Shown here piece after piece: positions 27,383 to 35,976 of a DNA stretch of 64,000 bases. This stretch comes from Gammaproteobacteria bacterium (GTDB lineage: Bacteria > Pseudomonadota > Gammaproteobacteria > Pseudomonadales > Halieaceae). The stretch lies in the NCBI GenBank assembly GCA_024742415.1, contig JANSYN010000001.1:62001-126000 (forward strand), given 5' to 3'. Below the pieces are notes generated by a model. That model had not been told where the DNA came from. It saw only the letters and a list, made by a program, of their open reading frames with translations, and ran no database searches. Position 1 is the first letter of the stretch; each line of letters starts with the position of its first letter. Made by a program: the position numbers and the translations under genes.

Positions 27383-27958
27383 ATGTCCTTTGCCAATACC
27401 CGTGCCCTTGCGGCCCTGTTGCTCATTGCCCTGGTAACGGGCTGTAGCTCCACGCCCAAGGCGACGATGGATTACGACACCAGCTACGACTTCTCCAAAG
27501 TCCGCGCTATTTACATTCAGCCGTTTGATCGGAATACGCCGGCAACCATCAAAGTCTCAGACATTCAGATCGGGCGGGTAACCGATGCATTGCGAACCGA
27601 GCTGTTACGCCGTGGTTATGAGATCGTTGAAAACCGCGCTGATGCCGACATGTTTTTGTCCTGGCACCTGGTTACTGAAGAGCGCGCTGATGTGCGCACC
27701 TACAACAGCTACAGCTACTACAATTGCTGGCGCTGCGTGGGCCCGGTTGGTCCGGGTGTAACGGACGTGTCCGTTAACTACTACACGCAGGGTTCATTTT
27801 TTGTAGACATGATCGACCCGACCAGCCTGCGTTCGGTATGGCGCGCAGTGATTGAATCGCGTCTGCGCAGTCAGCCAGACCCGGAAAAAGCCGCGGAAAA
27901 TCGCGCGGCCGCGGCCCAGGCGGTGTTTCTGGAATTTCCGCCCGGAAGCGCTCAGTAG
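27383..27958 (+). CDS. DUF4136 lipoprotein
   Basis: Predicted envelope lipoprotein of 191 residues. The signal peptide ALAALLLIALVTGCSS ends in the lipobox VTGC. The mature part matches DUF4136: DYDTSYDFSKVRAIYIQPF near the start, then DALRTELLRRGYEIVENRADADMFLSWHL, and YTQGSFFVDMIDP with RSVWRAVIESRL. The family is widespread in gammaproteobacteria and its role is unknown. AGGAG precedes ATG 27383. The next gene (SDR) begins 18 nt later on the same strand and is probably co-transcribed. Confidence 0.88.
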   Translation: MSFANTRALAALLLIALVTGCSSTPKATMDYDTSYDFSKVRAIYIQPFDRNTPATIKVSDIQIGRVTDALRTELLRRGYEIVENRADADMFLSWHLVTEERADVRTYNSYSYYNCWRCVGPVGPGVTDVSVNYYTQGSFFVDMIDPTSLRSVWRAVIESRLRSQPDPEKAAENRAAAAQAVFLEFPPGSAQ

Positions 27959-27976
27959 ACAGTGGGCGCACAAGGG

Positions 27977-28819
27977 ATGGATAAACACACGGTCCTGATC
28001 ACCGGATGTTCCAGCGGCATTGGTGCGGCACTGGCGCTGGAGATGCACCGCCGCGGGTGGCAGGTGTTCGCAACGGCGCGTCGTCCCGCAGCGTTGCAGC
28101 CGCTGGCCGACAAGGGCCTGCACACCCTGCCCCTGGACGTTAACGACGATGACAGCATCAGCCAGGCCTTGCGCGCCGTTGCGGCGCAGGCAGGGCAACT
28201 GGATATGCTCGTCAACAACGCGGGCTTTTCGCAAGTGGGTGCGGTGGTAGATTTGACGCGCGAGGATTTGCGCAGGCAATACGAAACCAATGTGATCGCT
28301 CCTGTTGCCGTCACGCGCGCGGCCCTGCCGCTGCTGCGCAAGGCCGTAGCGGCGCGCGGCAATGCGACCATTGCCAATGTAGGCAGCATTGTCGGTACCT
28401 TTACCACGCCTTTTGCCGGGGCCTACTGCTCAAGCAAGGCCGCGTTGCACGCCTTGTCGGACGCACTGCGCATGGAGTTGGCTCCGCTGGGTATTCACAT
28501 GGTGACCATACAGCCCGGTGGCATTCGCTCGGCCTTCGGTGACCATGCTGAGGAGGGCTTAACCCTGCCCGCAGACTCCCTCTATCACCCGGTTGAAAAG
28601 GGCATCCGTGCGCGCGCTCAAGCCGGGCAACAGGGTGCAACGCCCGCTGAAGAATTTGTGCAGAAAGTGGCTGACGGGCTGTTGCAGGAAAGACCCCCGG
28701 CGATCATTCGCGGTGGCAAGAACAGCCTGCGCCTGCCCTTGATGAAAAAGCTGTTACCCATGGCAGTGTTCGACAACATCCTGGCCAAAAACTTCGGCCT
28801 GGATCGCTGGAAGCCGTGA
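27977..28819 (+). CDS. SDR family oxidoreductase
   Basis: Classical short-chain dehydrogenase of 280 residues. The nucleotide site is TGCSSGIGAAL, the NAG motif is VNNAGF, and the catalytic motif is YCSSK. The sequence after the core (PPAIIRGGKNSLRLPLMKKLLP) resembles membrane-associated retinol/steroid dehydrogenase-like SDRs. The gene follows the DUF4136 gene closely. A GTG at 27962 would add five residues and is also possible; neither start has a clear ribosome binding site. Confidence 0.85.
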   Translation: MDKHTVLITGCSSGIGAALALEMHRRGWQVFATARRPAALQPLADKGLHTLPLDVNDDDSISQALRAVAAQAGQLDMLVNNAGFSQVGAVVDLTREDLRRQYETNVIAPVAVTRAALPLLRKAVAARGNATIANVGSIVGTFTTPFAGAYCSSKAALHALSDALRMELAPLGIHMVTIQPGGIRSAFGDHAEEGLTLPADSLYHPVEKGIRARAQAGQQGATPAEEFVQKVADGLLQERPPAIIRGGKNSLRLPLMKKLLPMAVFDNILAKNFGLDRWKP

Positions 28820-29130
28820 CCGCCCGCAAGCTCAGCGTTTTGAAAACCCACCCGGGGAGGGTTGCGTGGTCGCATCAGCGGCAGGAGTCTGCATCGGCCT
28901 GGTGGCATGCTGCCGGTGACTGTCTGGCAATGACTTGACCGCCAGCGACTGCTCCGCCAGAGACCGACTTACCAGAGATCGACTTACCAGAGATCGACTT
29001 ACCGGAGATCGACTTATCAGAGAGCGACTTACCAGAGATCGAGCCACCAGATATCGACTCACCAGAGATCGAGGCACCAGATATCTAGCCGCGTGAGACC
29101 GGCCACCGGTGGCTGACCGGTAGCCGCGCG
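28820..29130. other. Intergenic region with 15-bp repeat array
   Basis: These 311 bp lie between the convergent SDR and acyl-CoA synthetase genes. Apart from the tandem repeat at 28959-29093, I see no gene, no convincing terminator and no RNA. Frames that stay open across the repeats do so because the unit length is a multiple of three. Confidence 0.6.
28959..29093. repeat. 15-bp tandem repeat array with a GATC site in most units
   Basis: Nine 15-bp units, the last diverged, run head to tail. The main form is AGAGATCGACTTACC (exact at 28974-28988 and 28989-29003). Others differ by one to four bases, for example AGAGAGCGACTTACC and AGATATCGACTCACC. An older unit may lie just before 28959. Four or more units hold GATC. 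Unit drift increases toward the right. It fills the gap between two convergent genes. Confidence 0.9.
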
Positions 29131-30939
29131 CTAGTAGCCTGCCTGGGCAGCGACGACCCTCGTATAGAAGTCCTGGTCGAGCGGCTCGTAGACGCTGCTG
29201 CCCGGTTTCAGTACGTACAGCGGGTCACTGACCTGTTGCGGGTCGTAGCCCTCCTTGCGCAAGTCACCCTTGACCATCTTGAATGTCACCGTAGTGCCCA
29301 GTTCCGGCTGTATGCGCAGGAACAGCGGTCGCGCATAGCTGGGCAGTTCCTCATGCACGTGGCGCGAGAAATCCTGCAGATCCAGTTCGTCAATGCCCTC
29401 GGCCAGGGTGATGGCCGCCATGCCCGCTTTGCCATCCGCCCCGGGAACAGCCACGCCGTAAACGTTGCAGAAATTGATCTGGGGATGCGCGTTGATAATC
29501 TCGCCGACTTCGTTGGTGGAGACGTTCTCGGACTTCCAGCGGAAGGTGTCGCCAACGCGGTCAACAAACTGGTAGTGCTTCATCCCCAGGCTGAAGCCCA
29601 CGTCGACGGTTTTCATCATGTCGCCGGTGTTGAACCAGGCGTCGCCGTCTTCGAGCGCGTTGCGCAGGATTTTCTTTTCGGTTTCCTCGGTGCTGCTGTA
29701 ACCCTCGAATGCGGTGTCCTCGGTGATCTTGCCCAGCAGCAGCCCGGGTTGTCCGTCGGGGACTTCAATGCAACGACCCTGCGCGTCGCGCACGATCTCA
29801 TCGTTGTCGACATCGTATTCAACCAGGGCCAGCGGCACGCTCGTGGTGCCCACGGTGAAGTCTTTGTTGAGCATATTGATGAAACCGACGTTACCTTCGC
29901 TGGAGCCATAAAACTCGGCAACGCGAGAGATGCCATAGCGCTGCTTGAACTGCATCCAGATGTCGGGCCGCAGGCCATTGCCCATGACTTTTTTCAGCGG
30001 GTTGCGTGGGTCATCAGGCTGCGCCGGCGTGTTCAGCAGGTAGCGGCACAGTTCGCCAATGTAAACGAAACAGGTGGCGTTGTGTTCGCGCACCTCGGGC
30101 AGAAAATTGCTGGCTGAAAACCTGCGTCGAATGAACATGCTGGCCCCTGTGGCAAACGCTGCTCCCACTCCAAGGAATAATCCGGTGCCGTGATACAGAG
30201 GCAGGCACAGGTAAATGCGATCTTTTGGCGTACACTTCAGGCCGCCCTTGTAGGAAAGCACTGACGAGATGTGAAAGCGTCGGTTTGATATGACCGCGGC
30301 CTTGGGTAATCCCGTGGTGCCCGAAGTAAATACGTACAGTGCGCGGTCTGCCAGGGTGTTTTGTTGCGTGTCGGGCGGGTTGCTGGCCGGGGCATCGGCG
30401 GCCAATGCGTCGAGGTCTGCTGCCCATTCGGGACACGCCTGTGTCCCGGCATCGGCGACGTAGAAGTAATGCTGCAAGGAGGCCAGCGCCTCGTCGTTGC
30501 GTACCTCGTCGATGGCGGCGGTGCGCTCCTCGCCAAAAATACAGGCCCGGGAATCGGTGATGCTGATGCAGTGACGCAGCGAGCGCCCCGTGAGGTTGGT
30601 GTTGATCAGTGCGGCGACGAGCCCCAGCTTGTTCATCGCGATGAGCGCAGCGAGAAACTCGATGCGGTTTTCCATGACAAGGCTCACCGCATCCCCGCGT
30701 ACCAGGCCGGTCTCCTTCAATACCGCGGCGTAGCGATTTGCGTGTTCGTTCAGTTCGCTCCAGGTGCGGCTCTTGCCTTCAAAGATGACGGCGGTACTGC
30801 TGCCATAGCGCTGCACCGTTTGCTCAAAGCGCGCGGCAAAACAATCCGGCGTCGACAGTGGGCGCGGTTGAACATGCTTGTACACCTGGGCAAGTGTAGG
30901 GGCTTCAAGCAGGGTGGAGGTGATATCGGCCAAACTCAT
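29131..30939 (-). CDS. Very-long-chain acyl-CoA synthetase (FadD6/FATP-like)
   Basis: AMP-forming acyl-CoA ligase of 602 residues from ATG 30939. The ATP/AMP P-loop is YVFTSGTTGLPKAAVISN, and EFYGSSEGNVGF is the A5 block. DAWFNTGDMM with FVDRVGDTFRWKSENVST marks the hinge of the FATP/very-long-chain branch. The C-terminal Lys is probably in TVTFKMVKGDLRKEGYDP. It activates fatty acids, possibly on uptake, and is a membrane-associated enzyme in relatives. The gene end faces the 15-bp repeat array. An alternative start 63 nt upstream is less likely. Confidence 0.9.
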   Translation of the reverse strand: MSLADITSTLLEAPTLAQVYKHVQPRPLSTPDCFAARFEQTVQRYGSSTAVIFEGKSRTWSELNEHANRYAAVLKETGLVRGDAVSLVMENRIEFLAALIAMNKLGLVAALINTNLTGRSLRHCISITDSRACIFGEERTAAIDEVRNDEALASLQHYFYVADAGTQACPEWAADLDALAADAPASNPPDTQQNTLADRALYVFTSGTTGLPKAAVISNRRFHISSVLSYKGGLKCTPKDRIYLCLPLYHGTGLFLGVGAAFATGASMFIRRRFSASNFLPEVREHNATCFVYIGELCRYLLNTPAQPDDPRNPLKKVMGNGLRPDIWMQFKQRYGISRVAEFYGSSEGNVGFINMLNKDFTVGTTSVPLALVEYDVDNDEIVRDAQGRCIEVPDGQPGLLLGKITEDTAFEGYSSTEETEKKILRNALEDGDAWFNTGDMMKTVDVGFSLGMKHYQFVDRVGDTFRWKSENVSTNEVGEIINAHPQINFCNVYGVAVPGADGKAGMAAITLAEGIDELDLQDFSRHVHEELPSYARPLFLRIQPELGTTVTFKMVKGDLRKEGYDPQQVSDPLYVLKPGSSVYEPLDQDFYTRVVAAQAGY

Positions 30940-31028
30940 GACAACGACTCGCAGTAGTGGATTGGTGAGTCTGAAGATAGCCTGTTCATTCCAAGTCGGC
31001 AATTGTTACCGGGCTGGCATGGCTGCAA

Positions 31029-31787
31029 TCAAGCCAGGGAGAACGTGCCGGACAGCGCCGCGTGGTCAGACAACTCGCGCCAGGGCCCGCTACCCAGACG
31101 GCTGCAGTTTTGCGGCTGCAGGCCACGGTAGTAGATGCGGTCTACCGAAAGTAGCGGAGCCCACACGGGAAATGTGCGTGCATGCCGGCCACGCAGCGTG
31201 ACGAACAGTTCCTCCAGGTTCAGGTCCTTGTGCAAGTGCAGCTCTGCGCGCCGCCGCCAGTCATTGAAATCACCGGCGATGATCATGGGCTCATCGCGCG
31301 GCACATGGCGGTTGATTCGATCGGTCAGCGCCTCCAGTTGTTCGCGGCGCTCCTGCTCCAGCAGGCCCAGGTGCACACACAAAGTATGCAGTGGTTGCCC
31401 GGTGTCCGGAAGTTCAATCACGCCGTGCAGAATACTGCGGCTGGTGCGCGGAAAAACCGAGACGTCGATGTTTTCCCAGGACACAAAAGGGTAGCGGCTG
31501 AGGATGGCGTTGCCGTGGTCCCCCTTGCGGTAAATCGCATTTCTGCCATAAGCATAATGCGGCCACATTTCGTCGGCCAGATATTCGAAATGCGGTTGGT
31601 CCGGGTAGGAAAAACGCCGCCGCTTGGCATCACTTTTCATGGCGGTGCCGTGAATCTCCTGCAGGAATACGATGTCCGCGCCGGTTTCTGCAATGCGTTT
31701 GCGCATCGAGTCGAGCACGAAGCGACGATTGCCCGTGCAGTACCCTTTGTGGATGTTGTAGGTAAGAATCTGGATGTCGTGGCTCAA
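31029..31787 (-). CDS. Endonuclease/exonuclease/phosphatase family protein
   Basis: DNase I-like metal-dependent phosphoesterase of 252 residues. Motifs are LTYNIHKG (first Asn), VFLQEIHG (metal-binding Glu), MIIAGDFNDW (Asp and Asn) and ELSDHAALSG (catalytic His). The group includes nucleases and phospholipid or inositol phosphatases. Start is TTG 31787 behind GGGGAC. It is 29 nt downstream of the CDP-alcohol transferase gene on the same strand, so a lipid-related role is plausible but not shown. Confidence 0.87.
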   Translation of the reverse strand: MSHDIQILTYNIHKGYCTGNRRFVLDSMRKRIAETGADIVFLQEIHGTAMKSDAKRRRFSYPDQPHFEYLADEMWPHYAYGRNAIYRKGDHGNAILSRYPFVSWENIDVSVFPRTSRSILHGVIELPDTGQPLHTLCVHLGLLEQERREQLEALTDRINRHVPRDEPMIIAGDFNDWRRRAELHLHKDLNLEELFVTLRGRHARTFPVWAPLLSVDRIYYRGLQPQNCSRLGSGPWRELSDHAALSGTFSLA

Positions 31788-31816
31788 GGGTGTCCCCGTT
31801 GCTGCGATTGGCTAGG

Positions 31817-32482
31817 CTAGTCGCTGTTGTTGTCGCTATTGTTGTCGCTATTGTTGTCGCTGTTGTCGTAGCTTTTGTCGTAGCTTTTGTCGTAGCTTTT
31901 GTCGTTGCTGTCGTTTACGAATGCCTGGCTAGCGCGCAGCCGTGCGGCGTCGCGCGCTTTCCCGCTCCAGGACACGACGTAGTCCAGGCCGCTGGCCAGC
32001 GCAAAAAAGATCACCAGCCACTGGGCAACGTCGATCAGTACCGTCGGTATGCCTGTGACGACCAGTGAGAGCAGCAAAAGCAGGCAAAAGCCGATCTGGA
32101 AGCACATGTTGCCTTTGCTCAATGTGGTGGCCGCAAACTCGACCTGACCATAAAACAGCGTGTAAACGGATGCGCCGCTAACGATGACGACGTCGCGGGC
32201 AATGACAATCACAGCGAGATACCACGGCACGAGGTCGGTCAGGCCAAAGCACAAAAAGCAGGCGGTAATAATGGTTTTGTCGGCGATCGGGTCGAGGATT
32301 GCGCCCAGTCGACTGAAGGCATTGAATTTGCGCGCCAGCAACCCGTCCAGTGCATCACTGGCGCCTGCCACGAGGCCGATCAGCAGCGCCAGGTCATACT
32401 GCTGTTGCACGATGGTGATACCCAGGGGTACTGCCAGGAACAGGCGCATCAGCGTCAGTGCATTGGGTAGATGCTTTAACAT
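31817..32482 (-). CDS. CDP-alcohol phosphatidyltransferase with repeat tail
   Basis: Integral membrane enzyme of 221 residues that joins an alcohol to a CDP-activated lipid, as in phosphatidylglycerophosphate or cardiolipin synthesis. The full catalytic signature is present: Asp43, Asp46-Gly47, Ala50-Arg51, Gly60, Asp64 and Asp68 (SDALDGLLAR, then GAILDPIADK). About five more hydrophobic segments follow. Residues 190-221 are a hydrophilic tail built of SYDK and NSDN units encoded by a 12-bp DNA repeat, unlike the rest of the family. ATG 32482 directly follows AGGA. Confidence 0.9.
   Translation of the reverse strand: MLKHLPNALTLMRLFLAVPLGITIVQQQYDLALLIGLVAGASDALDGLLARKFNAFSRLGAILDPIADKTIITACFLCFGLTDLVPWYLAVIVIARDVVIVSGASVYTLFYGQVEFAATTLSKGNMCFQIGFCLLLLLSLVVTGIPTVLIDVAQWLVIFFALASGLDYVVSWSGKARDAARLRASQAFVNDSNDKSYDKSYDKSYDNSDNNSDNNSDNNSD
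31820..31912 (-). repeat. In-frame 12-bp repeats coding the tail of the CDP-alcohol transferase
   Basis: On the plus strand the array reads GTCGCTATTGTT-type units (31820-31855), a 9-bp partial (31856-31864), three identical copies of GTCGTAGCTTTT (31865-31900) and a related unit (31901-31912). On the coding strand these give three SYDK-type and three NSDN-type tetrapeptides. The stop codon (31817-31819) directly follows, so gain or loss of units changes only tail length. Confidence 0.9.
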
Positions 32483-32548
32483 TCCTGTGTCTGGCTACGG
32501 CCACTCGGTAGTTACAGTTGCGTGATCATGCCCTGCAAAGTGTAGCGT

Positions 32549-34087
32549 TTACGGCGCTTGCCCGGTAGTGCGCTTACCCGGGCCGGGGCCCAGCAGATAC
32601 ACCGCCAGCGCGCGCTGTTCGTCTTCGCTCAGCGGAAAGATCGGCATCGGTGCCTGCGGTGCCTGCAGTGCGTCTATTACAGCAGCATAACCCATACGCT
32701 GTGCAAGGCCGTCCAGCCGCAACGGGTTTTCTCCAGCGGCGTGACAACTGGCGCAGTTGTATTGCTCATATAGCGCTGCGCCGCTTGCCGCCATTGCCGC
32801 AAGGTCGGCCTCTGCCAGCCACGCCGGTGGTGCCGCATCGAGGCGGCTGCGTGGTTTTGTTCCGGCAAGCGGTTGGTTGCTGACAGGGTTGGATGACCCG
32901 ACCCCATAGGTGATCTTGTAGATGGCGCCGGCGTAATCGTCAGAGACATAAATCGCGCCATCGGGACCCTGCACAACGTCCACCGGCCGACCACTGATGT
33001 CGCCGTCCAGATTGAACCCCGTCAAAAAATCGCGTTCCTCGATGCCGCCGTCTGTCCAGTGTAATGAAACGACTTTGTAGCCGTCCGGTTCGCTGCGATT
33101 CCATGAGCCATGCAGGGCGACCAGTGCGCTGCGCTGAAACTCGGGCGGCAGCCCGCTACCATCGAGGAAGCGTATGCCCAGCGGAGCGTTGTGTGCACGA
33201 AAGCCGTGTTCGGGTTCGGTGGGGGGCGGGCTGTCTGCGGGTAGCTGCTCACCCATATCGGGATCGGGAATATTGGCGCCGTTGAAATAGGGCCAGCCAT
33301 AGAAGCTGCCGGCCTCGATGCGATTGAGTTCGCAGGGCGGAAAGTCATCGCCCAGCAAATCGCGGCCGTTGTCAGTCGCATACAGTGCGTTGTTCCAGGG
33401 TGCCCAGTCGAAGCCCACGCTGTTGCGCAGTCCGTCGGCAATGATTGCGCCGCTGCTGCCGTCCAGTCGAAAGCGCATCATTGTTGCGCGGCGCGGATCC
33501 TCTTCTTCGCAGACGTTGCAGGTCGAACCCTGGGCCAGGTACAGCCGCTCGTCCGGCCCCACACGCAAGGTCTTGCTCCAGTGGTTGCCGTTGTCGGTCA
33601 AGCCATCGACCAGAACCTCGCGTTCGCCGGTGATTGTCGCGGAAGCGTCATCAAAGGGCAGGCGAATAATGCGGTGGGATTCGGCGATGTATAGCCAGCC
33701 GGCATGTACGTCCAGACCCAGAGGGCGTTTGAGGTTGTCCACCAGTACGCGCTGCGCGTCTGGCAGGCCATCGCTGTCGGCGTCGCGTTGCAGCAGCAGG
33801 ATATCACCCATGTGCGGCCGGCTAACCAGAAGATCGCCCATCGGGGTCATGTGCAGGAAGCGCGCGCGGGGCGTGTCGCTGGCATAGAGCGAGACGGAAA
33901 ACCCGGGTGGTAACTGATACCGCTGTTTGACCACCCCGCTGTCGGCCGCAGGGCCGGACCAGCCGGTCATGACATTGAGCATCATTCGCAGGCTGGTGCT
34001 GTCTATGGTGCCACTGGCAACAAGGGCGACAGGGATTGCTGCCAGCAGCAGTACGACAACGGCGAGGGCAATGAGGATCTTGCGCAT
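32549..34087 (-). CDS. Sorbosone-dehydrogenase-like beta-propeller with fused cytochrome c
   Basis: Exported protein of 512 residues. A signal or anchor at 4-25 (ILIALAVVVLLLAAIPVALVA) leads to a six-bladed propeller of the PQQ/sorbosone dehydrogenase type (LPPGFSVSLYASDTPRARFL, KRPLGLDVHAGWLYIA, GRPVDVVQGPDGAIYVSDDYAGAIYKI, each a short part of a blade). The C-terminal domain has a haem c site, CASCH at 445-449, with Met481 as likely axial ligand. It would oxidise a sugar or alcohol in the periplasm and pass electrons to its own haem. AAGGA lies seven bases before ATG 34087. Confidence 0.88.
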   Translation of the reverse strand: MRKILIALAVVVLLLAAIPVALVASGTIDSTSLRMMLNVMTGWSGPAADSGVVKQRYQLPPGFSVSLYASDTPRARFLHMTPMGDLLVSRPHMGDILLLQRDADSDGLPDAQRVLVDNLKRPLGLDVHAGWLYIAESHRIIRLPFDDASATITGEREVLVDGLTDNGNHWSKTLRVGPDERLYLAQGSTCNVCEEEDPRRATMMRFRLDGSSGAIIADGLRNSVGFDWAPWNNALYATDNGRDLLGDDFPPCELNRIEAGSFYGWPYFNGANIPDPDMGEQLPADSPPPTEPEHGFRAHNAPLGIRFLDGSGLPPEFQRSALVALHGSWNRSEPDGYKVVSLHWTDGGIEERDFLTGFNLDGDISGRPVDVVQGPDGAIYVSDDYAGAIYKITYGVGSSNPVSNQPLAGTKPRSRLDAAPPAWLAEADLAAMAASGAALYEQYNCASCHAAGENPLRLDGLAQRMGYAAVIDALQAPQAPMPIFPLSEDEQRALAVYLLGPGPGKRTTGQAP

Positions 34088-34442
34088 TTTTGGGTCCTTG
34101 CAACGCGGGTGGTGAGCTGGAGATTTGCGCCGGGCACTATATCACAGCGTGTGAATCCGGCGTCCCCCGGGGGCGCTGCATCGGCGCTTCTGCAGATTGG
34201 AATAATGTGAACAAATTCACATTCCTAAATCGAATAAAAATTGTAAATCAATGACTTAAATGTGGACATTCCTAAAAAATTTGCCTATTTTCAAGCTAGG
34301 GACCCGTTTTTGGGCCTTAATTCGCGGCGCTGCCTGGCGATTTTGGACGCGGGTGCAAGCAGTTTTTGGTGCCACCGGGCGTGATGGCAAACAGCCTGAC
34401 AACAACCTCAGACAGGAACCTCAAGCAGGGTGAGTAGAAGCG
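34088..34442. other. AT-rich intergenic region with regulatory-type repeats
   Basis: The 355-bp gap between the divergent dehydrogenase and HD-GYP genes holds no gene. Bases 34196-34310 are clearly AT-richer than the surrounding DNA and contain the inverted repeat at 34204-34223 and an 11-bp direct repeat, ACATTCCTAAA, at 34219-34229 and 34266-34276. Both promoters should lie here. Confidence 0.6.
34204..34223. promoter_or_regulatory. 20-bp palindromic operator candidate
   Basis: AATGTGAA (34204-34211), spacer CAAA, and TTCACATT (34216-34223) form a perfect inverted repeat. One copy of the direct repeat ACATTCCTAAA overlaps its right arm. The TGTGA-N6-TCACA core (TGTGAACAAATTCACA) also fits the Crp/Fnr-type half-site pattern TGTGA...TCACA, with the usual 6-bp spacing. 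Control by a Crp-like protein is a fair guess. Confidence 0.6.
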
Positions 34443-35729
34443 GTGCTTAAGACCTTGAAAGTACCAACGGTCGATCTGGACATTGGCATGTATGTCAGTG
34501 GCCTGGACAGGCCGTGGCTGGGCACGCCATTTGTGACCCAGGGCTTCTTTATTGAGTCGGCCGATGACATCGAGCGGTTGCGCCAGCACTGTGACTGGGT
34601 GCTGGTGGACAGCCGCCGCAGCCACAAGCCCAAAGTCCTGCGCCCCAAGCCCGTGCGCTCTCCCGAAACGGGGGCCGGTACTGACAAAAACCGGCTGGAG
34701 CGGCGCCGCGTGCCGATCAGGCAGATCTTTCACGGGCGCACCATCGCGCCCTACAGTGATGATACCTATTGGGAAGACGAGCAGCCCCTGGCGAATGAGG
34801 CACTGGATACGCTGGTGCACGATATCGATGACATGTTCGGCGATGTCAGCGGCGGCCAGAAACTCAATGTCATACGCCTGCGCAAGTCGGTTGAACCGGT
34901 GGTGGACAGTATCAGTCGCAACCCCGATGCCTGCCTGTGGGTGGCGCGGCTCAAGCGGCATGACAAATACACTTACAAACACTCGCTGGGCGCGTCTATC
35001 TGGGCGGTGTCCATGGGCCGGCAACTGGGTCTGCCGCGGCATGATCTGCGCTCGCTGGCCATGGGCTGTATGTTGATGGATGTCGGCAAACTGCGCGTTG
35101 ACCAGGAACTGTTGCAGGCCGACCGCGAACTCAATGTTGAAGAAATGGCCGAGGTTGCCAGCCATGTCAATCATGGTCTGGATATCCTACAGGAAAGCGG
35201 CGTAATGAATCAGGACGTGCTGGATATGGTGGCGCATCACCATGAGCGCTACGACGGTTCGGGTTATCCGGCAGGCCTGCACAACAACCAGATACCGCCG
35301 TTTGCGCGCATTGCCGGCATTGTGGATACCTACGATGCAATCACCACGGCGCGCAGCTACGCGGATGCGCTGTCACCGTCGGATGCGATCAAGGTGTTGT
35401 ACAGAGCGCGTGATCTGGATTTCCAGGCCGAACTGGTAGAGGCCTTCATCCAGGCGATCGGAATTTATCCTGCCGGTACGCTGGTGGAACTGTCCTCTGG
35501 CGAGGTCGGCGTGGTAGTGGCTGAATATCGCACGCGTCGCCTGCGCCCGAAAGTCATGATTCTGCTGGATGAAAAAAAACGCCAACTGCGTAAATCCAGG
35601 GTGATTGACCTGCAGGAGTTGTCCGCAGCTAACGGTAACCTGCCGCTGTCAATTGTGCGCAGCCTGGAGCCTGAAGCGTTCGGTATTGATCTGGCAGACG
35701 TTGCGAGTCGCATAGCACCGGTTTCCTGA
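34443..35729 (+). CDS. HD-GYP domain protein with altered metal ligand
   Basis: Cyclic-di-GMP phosphodiesterase-family protein of 428 residues from GTG 34443. Residues 1-60 match DUF3391 (LKVPTVDLDIGMYVSGLD). The HD-GYP domain spans about 165-380: YKHSLGASIWA with His180, HHHERYDGSGYP with the GYP at 274-276, and DTYDAITTARSYADALS. The central HD pair is changed: LMDVGK has Met212 where catalytic members have His, while Asp213 and Lys216 remain. Loss of one metal ligand may abolish catalysis, leaving a c-di-GMP sensor. Upstream DNA has a Crp-type palindrome. Confidence 0.9.
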   Translation: MLKTLKVPTVDLDIGMYVSGLDRPWLGTPFVTQGFFIESADDIERLRQHCDWVLVDSRRSHKPKVLRPKPVRSPETGAGTDKNRLERRRVPIRQIFHGRTIAPYSDDTYWEDEQPLANEALDTLVHDIDDMFGDVSGGQKLNVIRLRKSVEPVVDSISRNPDACLWVARLKRHDKYTYKHSLGASIWAVSMGRQLGLPRHDLRSLAMGCMLMDVGKLRVDQELLQADRELNVEEMAEVASHVNHGLDILQESGVMNQDVLDMVAHHHERYDGSGYPAGLHNNQIPPFARIAGIVDTYDAITTARSYADALSPSDAIKVLYRARDLDFQAELVEAFIQAIGIYPAGTLVELSSGEVGVVVAEYRTRRLRPKVMILLDEKKRQLRKSRVIDLQELSAANGNLPLSIVRSLEPEAFGIDLADVASRIAPVS

Positions 35730-35976
35730 GCGCGGTTGCATTTGTCGCGGACGGTGCCGTGCGCCTGCTGTTCCCGGCTTTGCAGCCATTGCTGCACGTT
35801 GTTCGGGCTTCCCCCGCAGGCCTGTTACCAGCACCGTTGCGCTAGTGTAGTAACCGACACTCATTGAGTTCCGCGCCATTTTCCCAAAAAATAAGCACTG
35901 CTTTGCGCGCTGTGTGTTGCTATGCTCCCGGGCGATGTCGATCGTAATGACAACTCTCTGACCTGGAACCTGAGTT

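Noticed and set aside
28832-29077. Open frame rich in Ser/Arg/Leu/Val on the minus strand
   Set aside because: It is only the translation of the 15-bp repeat array, with no ribosome binding site or domain.
28959-29093. CRISPR array
   Set aside because: Units are only 15 bp, are contiguous without spacers, and no cas gene is present.
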